This document shows, one piece after another, positions 12,244 to 12,277 of a stretch of 12,277 bases of DNA; the first letter of the stretch is position 1, and each line of letters starts with the position of its first letter. The translations under genes were made by a program, and so were the position numbers. Under the pieces are notes generated by a model. The model saw only the letters and a program-made list of their open reading frames with translations. It was not told where the DNA came from and made no database searches. This stretch comes from Faucicola sp032089155 (GTDB taxonomy: Bacteria > Pseudomonadota > Gammaproteobacteria > Pseudomonadales > Moraxellaceae): positions 1-12,277 of the forward strand of contig DAMDEV010000072.1 of the NCBI GenBank assembly GCA_032089155.1. Direction: 5' to 3'.

Positions 12244-12277
12244 ATGATTAAACTGGGCAAAATCAGTCAAGCTATGA
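12244..12277 (+). CDS. Start of an unidentified gene, truncated by the window edge
   Basis: An ATG at 12244 is preceded by AGGA about eight bases upstream and opens a frame MIKLGKISQAM that continues out of the window. Eleven residues are too few to identify it. It lies just downstream of the nested hairpin element, so a mobile-element gene is possible, but nothing in the residues shows it. Confidence 0.45.
   Translation, partial: MIKLGKISQAM

Overview
The window looks like the backbone and cargo of a low-G+C plasmid, or an integrated plasmid, from a gammaproteobacterium. I favour the Moraxellaceae (Moraxella, Psychrobacter, Acinetobacter type) because of the AT-rich base composition, the iteron/Rep_3 plus short-ParA replicon layout, and a REP-like hairpin built on a TGTCGAA core. 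The genus is inference. Small AT-rich plasmids of related groups would look similar.

Layout. Positions 1-368 hold the end of a reading frame that enters from outside the window, probably a mobilization accessory protein. It ends at a bidirectional terminator shared with two convergent, unrecognised minus-strand genes (480-845, which has two CxxC pairs, and 904-1188). These two are divergent from a Cro/CI-type regulator (1362-1589) that heads a type I restriction-modification locus: hsdM (1611-3155), three small genes (3152-4079), hsdS (4076-5293), a 265-bp AT-rich spacer, and hsdR (5559-8705). HsdM and HsdR strongly resemble the EcoR124I family (type IC), and HsdS carries the hallmark TAEL repeats of that family, in two copies. 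The three small genes are a DUF3990-type ADP-ribosyltransferase-fold protein, a small unnamed protein, and a DUF3791-type protein. All four junctions from hsdM to hsdS are 4-nt stop/start overlaps.

Positions 8706-9259 hold the hsdR terminator and an iteron origin with five full and two degenerate iterons. They are followed by a Rep_3 initiator with a long C-terminal extension (9260-10642), a ParA ATPase (10721-11482) and a small ribbon-helix-helix-like partition partner (11479-11814) overlapping parA by ATGA. The last 460 bp are a junkyard of mobile DNA: a hairpin, a short transposase-like remnant, a perfect-palindrome terminator, a nested hairpin/MITE-like element, and the start of an unidentified gene.

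How it works together. Rep and the iterons replicate the molecule, the par genes segregate it, and the type IC system defends the host and probably makes plasmid loss costly. Two observations stand out. First, an ADP-ribosyltransferase-like trio is translationally embedded between hsdM and hsdS, which recalls PrrC inside the type IC EcoprrI locus and suggests a guard or addiction module. Second, a degenerate 14-bp tandem repeat (about YATACAYWTAAAT) fills the hsdS-hsdR spacer. It recurs over the parA promoter and again inside the 3' part of parA, as expected for a dispersed binding array for the ribbon-helix-helix partition protein, far from its usual place beside the par operon.
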